Assembly: GCA_902803455.1 (NCBI GenBank)
Contig: CADCQC010000197.1
Span: 1-5,551 of the forward strand
Direction: 5' to 3'
Origin: an uncultured Prevotellaceae bacterium
Lineage (GTDB): Bacteria > Bacteroidota > Bacteroidia > Bacteroidales > Bacteroidaceae
DNA: 5,551 nucleotides
Shown here: in pieces, positions 1-5,551 of the stretch
How the letters are laid out: each line of letters begins with the position of its first letter
How positions within the stretch are numbered: the first letter of the stretch is position 1
Translations under genes and position numbers: made by a program
The notes under the pieces: model-generated
Seen by the model: only the letters and a program-made list of their open reading frames with translations
What the model was told of the DNA's origin: nothing
The model's database searches: none

Positions 1-2030
1 ATCATACCCCCAACGGCATACCGGCTCTCTTCCATGAGGAGGTACTCTCTGGAGTTAATACACAAGGGGCCACCATCTATCCACAGCAGATCGGACAAGC
101 CTGCTCCTTCAATCCCGAACTGGCAGAACTGAAGACCAAACAGACGGGTATCGCCATGCGGAAAATGGGTGGTGTGTTGTCGCTCTCGCCCATGGTCGAT
201 GTGTGCCGCACACCGAGTTTCTACAGGTTGGAAGAATCCTATGGTGAGGATGCCTACCTCTCGGCTGTGATGGGTACGGCTTTTGTGAAAGGACTTCAAC
301 AGGGAGACCTGAAGAAGGGCGTAGGGGCTTGTTCGAAGCATTACCTCGGTTATGGAGGTGGTGGTGATGCCGATGAGAAGGAGCTTATGGAAGAGATCCT
401 GTTGCCTCACGAAGCCATGATACGGTTGGCAGGAAGCAAGGTGGTCATGCCGGGCTATCATGCCGTCCATGGCACGAATTGTGTGGCCAATCATGAGATA
501 CTTGAAGAGATCCTTAGGGGATATGTCGGATTCGACGGGATGATTGTCAGCGATTATACGGCGATTGACCAACTGCCTGATCAGGAGGATGTCGTCCACA
601 AGGCGGCAGCGGCTATCAATAATGGCAATGATGTCGACTTCCCCAGAGGTGCCAACTATGAGCACTTACAGGAGGCCATCGACAAGGGATTGGTCAAGCC
701 TGAGACTTTGGAGCGGGCTGTGAAGAACGTCCTCCGGCAGAAGATGCGCGCCGGTCTCTTCGATAAGGATCCCTATCTCTACAGTAAGGAGAAAATCGTC
801 CTCGACACACCGGAGGAAAGGCAGACGGCCTACGACATCGCCACACAGTCCGTGGTGCTGTTGGAAAACAATGGTATCCTTCCGCTGAAGGATGCCAAGA
901 AAGTATTGCTGACCGGCCCCAACGCAAATTCTATGTGGGCGATGTGTGGCGACTACTCTTTCCCTGCCATGACCTATTTCTGGAAGATGATCATGGAGGA
1001 TCTGGACCATCCGCATGTCGTGGGGCTTCTTGAGGGGATGAAAGACCGCAAACCTGAAGGTGTGGACCTGATGTATGAGCGCGGCTGCGACTGGACAGAG
1101 GACATCGAGACCAAATATACAGAGGCGGGCGACGAGCGAGCCTGGGAGTATGAGATTCTTCATCGGAAGGTGGACGCTGGCGAGAAGGCTGACAAGGCAG
1201 AAGCCCTTCGCTTGGCGCAACAGTGCGATGTGATCATCGCCGCCGTGGGCGAGAATGTGATGCTCTGTGGAGAAAACCGTGACCGTCAGGGACTTCGTCT
1301 GCCTGGCAGACAGGAACAGTTTGTGAAGGACCTCATCGCCACCGGAAAACCTGTGGTGCTCGTGATGTTCGGAGGTCGGGCACAGGTCATCTCTGGCATC
1401 GCTGAGCGTTGTGCGGCTGTCATCCAGGCATGGTACCCAGGTGAGGAGGGTGGACATGCCGTGGCGGATATCCTCTTCGGAAAAGTGTCGCCATCGGCAA
1501 AACTGTCGGTCAGTTATCCCAATACAGAGGTCTTTGAACCTCTCTGCTACAACTATTCGGCCTCACAGGATGCACGCGTACAATGGCCTTTTGGCTACGG
1601 ACTGTCTTACACCACGTTTGAATACAAAAACTTGAAGGTGGACCGCGAGGCTACGACGGCCGACAAATGTGTCAACCTCTCTTTTGAGGTGAAAAACACG
1701 GGACAGGTGGCTGCCGACGAGATTGCACAGGTGTATATCTCTCCTGCTGATGAAAACCAGCAGATCCGCCCTATCCAGTTGCAGGGATTTGCCCGTGTCG
1801 CACTGCAACCTGGACAGACAAAGACCGTGAAGGTGAAACTCTACACCGAGCAGTTGGGCTTCTATAGTCATCAGCAACAGCGGCAGTGGAATGTGCAGCC
1901 AGGCAAATTCCTCGTCAAGATTGGGGCTTCTTCAACGGATATTCGCTTGAAAGAAAACATTACCTTGAAGGGTGAGCCGGTCAACAAACCCCTTAGGGAA
2001 TATTATTTCTCGGAGTCTTCCGTGGAATAG
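1..2030 (+). CDS. Glycoside hydrolase family 3 beta-glucosidase/beta-xylosidase, 5' truncated by window edge
   Basis: This frame is open from base 3 to the TAG at 2028-2030, giving 675 visible residues. The first in-frame ATG at 156 is not the real start, because conserved GH3 sequence (GIPALFHEE, then the PQQIG region) lies upstream of it; about 100 N-terminal residues, probably including a signal peptide, are missing. Visible GH3 marks in order are YGED (about residue 80), the substrate-binding KHYLGYGGG (about 112), and VSDY with Asp184 (codon 552-554) as the expected nucleophile. The second alpha/beta domain follows, with GENRDRQGLRLPGRQ; its Glu424 is a candidate acid/base, which is inferred. 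PFGYGLSYT (about 529) and a C-terminal fibronectin III-like domain (about 556-650) complete the fold. No PA14 insert is visible. The family releases terminal beta-linked glucose or xylose from oligosaccharides. The esterase neighbours favour xylo-oligosaccharides, but sequence alone does not separate xylosidase from glucosidase. Confidence 0.93.
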   Translation, partial: HTPNGIPALFHEEVLSGVNTQGATIYPQQIGQACSFNPELAELKTKQTGIAMRKMGGVLSLSPMVDVCRTPSFYRLEESYGEDAYLSAVMGTAFVKGLQQGDLKKGVGACSKHYLGYGGGGDADEKELMEEILLPHEAMIRLAGSKVVMPGYHAVHGTNCVANHEILEEILRGYVGFDGMIVSDYTAIDQLPDQEDVVHKAAAAINNGNDVDFPRGANYEHLQEAIDKGLVKPETLERAVKNVLRQKMRAGLFDKDPYLYSKEKIVLDTPEERQTAYDIATQSVVLLENNGILPLKDAKKVLLTGPNANSMWAMCGDYSFPAMTYFWKMIMEDLDHPHVVGLLEGMKDRKPEGVDLMYERGCDWTEDIETKYTEAGDERAWEYEILHRKVDAGEKADKAEALRLAQQCDVIIAAVGENVMLCGENRDRQGLRLPGRQEQFVKDLIATGKPVVLVMFGGRAQVISGIAERCAAVIQAWYPGEEGGHAVADILFGKVSPSAKLSVSYPNTEVFEPLCYNYSASQDARVQWPFGYGLSYTTFEYKNLKVDREATTADKCVNLSFEVKNTGQVAADEIAQVYISPADENQQIRPIQLQGFARVALQPGQTKTVKVKLYTEQLGFYSHQQQRQWNVQPGKFLVKIGASSTDIRLKENITLKGEPVNKPLREYYFSESSVE

Positions 2031-3407
<1,377 letters not shown>

Positions 3408-3445
3408 GCGTCTTGAGGGTGATGTGTTTATTTAATCTCAACCAC

Positions 3446-4891
3446 ATGAAGAAACTTTTGACGTTTTGCCTGTTGCTGGTGGCACTCATCGCACAGGCAC
3501 AGACAGCGAGGAAATTCACCATCAACCTCACTGATGACGGCAAGGCACACATGGTGGCATTCCTGCCGGAGAAACCTTCGGGCAGGGCGATCGTGGGCGT
3601 GCCAGGGGGTGGTTACTCCATGCTGTCCAACACACATGAGGGTACCCAATGGTCGGATTGGCTCAATCAGCAAGGTATCGCTTATTTCGTGGTCAACTAC
3701 CGTCTGCCCAATGGCGACCGGACCATTCCCATCTCCGATGTGGAGAAAACGTTCCGTATCGTGCGCGATTCTGCCAGTGTATGGAATATCCAGCCTCGCG
3801 ATGTGGGTATCATGGGCTTCTCGGCTGGCGGACATCTGGCTTCTGTCATATCCACCCTTTCTGACTTTGAGGTCAGACCCGACTTCACCATCTTGTTCTA
3901 TCCTGTCATCTCCATGGACGAGCGTGTCTCTCATAAATATTCATGTCTGAATTTCCTGGGAGAAGAAGGACAGAAAAATCCGGAACTGGTGCGCCAGTTC
4001 TCCACCCAGAATGCCGTGAAACGACATCTGACACCTCCTGCCATTATCCTGATGTCCAGCGATGACCGCCTCGTGCCTCCTGTGACAAACGGGGTGGCTT
4101 ATTATTCGGCCATGCGCAATGCGGGCAATGAGTGTGCCATGTATATTTATCCCACTGGCGACCACGGATGGGGCGTCGGACCTTGGTTCAAATATCATGA
4201 CCAGATGCTTGCGGATCTCGGCAATTGGCTCAATAACCGTCAAGCACCTCAGAAGGATGCCATTAGGGTGGCATGTATCGGCAACAGCATTACCGACGGC
4301 CATGGGATAGACATGGCTGACCAACATGGATATCCTGCCCTTCTCCAGCAGATGTTGGGGAACAATTATTGGGTCAAGAACTTTGGTGTGAGTGGACGCA
4401 CGCTCCTCAATCAAGGAGACATGCCGTATATGAAGGAGACTGCTTGGAGGGATGCCCAGGCATTCAAACCTGATATCGTTATCATCAAGTTGGGCACCAA
4501 TGATTCAAAACCGCAAAACTGGCAATATGCCGCATCTTTCAAAAAAGACTTGCAGCAACTGATCACCACACTTTCTCCTGGCCTCGCCACCTCTCCCAAG
4601 AAAAAGGGGAAGAAGGCTCGTCAGGCATCACCAGCCGGACCGAAGATTTATCTCTGTACACCCATTCCGGCCTTCAAGTCATCGTGGAACATCAATGAGT
4701 CTGTCATTGCAGACAGCATCATTCCGCTGCAGCAGGAAGTGGCTAAAGAGTACGGACTGACTGTCATCGACTTGCATACCTTGTTCGCAAATGGTAGCGA
4801 CATGGTGCAGCCTGATGGCATACACCCCAACGGAAAGGGCGTGCGTCGGATGGCCGAGATCATCGCTGAGGAATTGAAAAAACAGCCTTGA
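3446..4891 (+). CDS. Secreted two-domain esterase: alpha/beta-hydrolase esterase fused to SGNH (GDSL-like) hydrolase
   Basis: The protein has 481 residues from the ATG at 3446, which begins the signal peptide MKKLLTFCLLLVALIAQA (cleavage before Gln19, no lipobox); the in-frame TTG at 3413 would bury it. The N-terminal domain (about 25-265) is an alpha/beta-hydrolase of the acetyl-esterase/lipase kind, with an oxyanion segment VPGGGY (about 52), nucleophile Ser126 in GFSAGG, Asp207 in SSDDRLVP and His240 in GDHGWG. After a short linker (about 265-271), a full SGNH domain follows: block I CIGNSITDG (Ser281), block II NFGVSG, block III LGTND (Asn352) and block V DGIHPN (Asp457, His460). Both catalytic sets look intact. 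Such domains typically remove acetyl groups from xylan or other hemicelluloses; the exact esters are inferred. A Lys-rich insert lies at 383-399. Translation probably follows the CE1 gene on one mRNA. Confidence 0.88.
   Translation: MKKLLTFCLLLVALIAQAQTARKFTINLTDDGKAHMVAFLPEKPSGRAIVGVPGGGYSMLSNTHEGTQWSDWLNQQGIAYFVVNYRLPNGDRTIPISDVEKTFRIVRDSASVWNIQPRDVGIMGFSAGGHLASVISTLSDFEVRPDFTILFYPVISMDERVSHKYSCLNFLGEEGQKNPELVRQFSTQNAVKRHLTPPAIILMSSDDRLVPPVTNGVAYYSAMRNAGNECAMYIYPTGDHGWGVGPWFKYHDQMLADLGNWLNNRQAPQKDAIRVACIGNSITDGHGIDMADQHGYPALLQQMLGNNYWVKNFGVSGRTLLNQGDMPYMKETAWRDAQAFKPDIVIIKLGTNDSKPQNWQYAASFKKDLQQLITTLSPGLATSPKKKGKKARQASPAGPKIYLCTPIPAFKSSWNINESVIADSIIPLQQEVAKEYGLTVIDLHTLFANGSDMVQPDGIHPNGKGVRRMAEIIAEELKKQP
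4592..4642 (+). other. Lys/Arg-rich insert within the SGNH domain
   Basis: Residues 383-399 of the two-domain esterase read SPKKKGKKARQASPAGP, with five Lys and one Arg and no acidic residue. The insert lies between the helix after block III and the strand KIYLCTPIP, where many SGNH hydrolases have a short turn. It is probably an exposed basic loop. It does not touch any catalytic block. Confidence 0.6.
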
Positions 4892-4916
4892 TGGCAGTTT
4901 CTCAAAATACCTCATC

Positions 4917-4964
4917 GTAAGACATAAGAAGAGCGCCTTCGAAGGCGCTCTTCTTATGTCTTAC
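4917..4964. terminator. 48-bp perfect palindrome, probable bidirectional transcription terminator
   Basis: The two 24-base halves (4917-4940 and 4941-4964) are exact reverse complements. The transcript can fold into a stem of about 21-22 bp with a small loop at TTCGAA (4938-4943); the inner part of the stem is GC-rich (GAGCGCC/GGCGCTC). It lies 25 bp after the esterase stop and 64 bp before the end of the convergent GH9-like gene, which is the expected place for a terminator serving both strands. Neither side has a run of T (or of A for the other strand) right after the stem, so it is not a textbook intrinsic terminator. It could also protect mRNA 3' ends. Confidence 0.7.
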
Positions 4965-4968
4965 CGCT

Positions 4969-4997
4969 TTCCCCTAGAGTTCCCTAGAGCTTCCTAG
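4969..4997. repeat. Short imperfect tandem repeat, TTCCCCTAGAG / TTCCCTAGAG / CTTCCTAG
   Basis: Three imperfect copies of a unit of about 10 bases follow each other directly after the palindrome: 4969-4979, 4980-4989 and 4990-4997. Each contains CCTAG, and the first two share CCCTAGAG. The repeat is in the non-coding gap between the convergent genes. No function is evident; slippage in unconstrained sequence would explain it. Confidence 0.5.
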
Positions 4998-5028
4998 CCT
5001 CCCCTGTACTCTTTGCAATCAGCAACCT

Positions 5029-5551
5029 CTATCTCTCGCTCAACATCTTTTTTGAGGCAAGGACAAGAAACATGTAGTGGGAAGAACCGCCACCCAACAC
5101 ATATTCCGTCTGTTGCCAAAGGAAGGGGAAGGTGAGCAGTTCGGGGAAGTCTGGACGGATCAAAGCGGTACCCGACACCACGCCGCCTGGGATATAGGAC
5201 CAGTCGGCACGGTTGAGGCCGTATGCCACTGTGGCTGAGTGGGCGCCTACGCCAGAAGCAAAAGATGACGTGTTGCTGCCAGGATGACAGCCCAAAACGA
5301 AGTGGAGCGCATTATATACGGTTTCTTTAGGAAAGATGTCGGGATAGTTTTTCGCAAGATAATAATATTCAAATCCCAGCCGTTGGATGTCCCAGCCAGC
5401 ACCCCAGATGCTCGGGGTGTAGGGCACGCCGTAAGGTGTCATTCCTGACTGTTTCCGCAAATCGGCGGCATAATCGGGCAATGCGTTCTTGAAAGCGCTC
5501 ACAAAGCGGCGTGAAGCCTTGTCCTTGCGGGATTCCAGCAACTTGACCAGA
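5029..5551 (-). CDS. GH9-like glycosidase, C-terminal fragment (N-terminal part beyond the right edge)
   Basis: The minus-strand frame is open from the right edge to the TAG at 5031-5029 and shows 173 C-terminal residues. The first possible start inside it (TTG at 5541) is not credible because the frame continues upstream and the fragment is too short for a whole enzyme. The sequence matches the end of a GH9 (alpha/alpha)6-barrel: GVPYTPSIWGAGWDIQ, then a helix ending YYLAKNYPDIF, then NALHFVLGCHPGSN in the place of the usual LLGRNP, and finally LWQQTEYVLGGGSSHYMFLVLA. By position, Glu149 in QTEY (codon 5106-5104) is the candidate general acid; this is an inference. The usual GH9 PHHR-type histidine motif is not seen; AHSATVAYGLNRADW takes its place. 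GH9 enzymes are mainly endoglucanases, but divergent members act on other glucans, so the substrate is open. It converges on the esterase operon and is a separate transcription unit. Confidence 0.72.
   Translation of the reverse strand, partial: LVKLLESRKDKASRRFVSAFKNALPDYAADLRKQSGMTPYGVPYTPSIWGAGWDIQRLGFEYYYLAKNYPDIFPKETVYNALHFVLGCHPGSNTSSFASGVGAHSATVAYGLNRADWSYIPGGVVSGTALIRPDFPELLTFPFLWQQTEYVLGGGSSHYMFLVLASKKMLSER

Noticed and set aside
156..158. ATG at 156 as the true start of the GH3 gene
   Set aside because: Conserved GH3 sequence continues in frame upstream to the left edge, so the gene begins outside the window.
666..1457. Minus-strand open frame (about 263 codons) inside the GH3 gene
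   Set aside because: It lies entirely opposite conserved GH3 sequence and shows no domain, signal peptide or plausible promoter.
3413..3445. TTG at 3413 as the start of the two-domain esterase (also TTG at 2142 for the CE1 gene)
   Set aside because: In both cases an ATG slightly downstream directly begins a well-formed signal peptide, so the longer N-terminal extensions are unlikely.

Overview
The window is a stretch of plant cell wall degradation genes from a member of the Bacteroidales, most likely a Prevotella-like gut or rumen bacterium. That placement is an inference. It rests on the enzyme families, on roughly half-GC coding sequence beside AT-rich gaps, on the absence of clear Shine-Dalgarno sequences before the start codons, and on Sec signal peptides of the form MKK/MKR...AQ. 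No ribosomal or other marker gene is present to settle the taxonomy.

Layout: positions 1-2030 (+) hold the 3' part of a glycoside hydrolase family 3 (GH3) gene, a beta-glucosidase/beta-xylosidase type enzyme whose N-terminus lies outside the window. A 117-bp AT-rich gap follows. Positions 2148-3407 (+) encode a secreted family CE1 esterase with an N-terminal E-set domain and a conspicuous Gly/Pro/Arg/Gln-rich insert inside the catalytic domain. After only 38 bp, positions 3446-4891 (+) encode a secreted protein with two complete hydrolase domains, an alpha/beta-hydrolase esterase and an SGNH (GDSL-like) esterase. A 137-bp gap contains a 48-bp perfect palindrome, which probably serves as a two-way terminator, and a small CCTAG repeat. 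Positions 5029-5551 (-) hold the C-terminal part of a divergent GH9-type glycosidase that runs off the right edge.

How the genes fit together: the three + strand genes are co-directional and the last two are closely spaced, so they are plausibly co-expressed. A CE1 esterase (feruloyl or acetyl type) and a two-domain deacylase would remove ester decorations from hemicellulose, most likely xylan. The GH3 enzyme would then release terminal xylose or glucose from the resulting oligosaccharides. The GH9 gene converges on this group and belongs to a separate transcription unit. Substrates are inferred from family membership and context. No RNA genes, mobile elements, CRISPR arrays or SusC/SusD genes are visible. 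The content is mostly conventional; the more unusual points are the low-complexity insert in the CE1 enzyme, the double-esterase fusion, and the palindrome.
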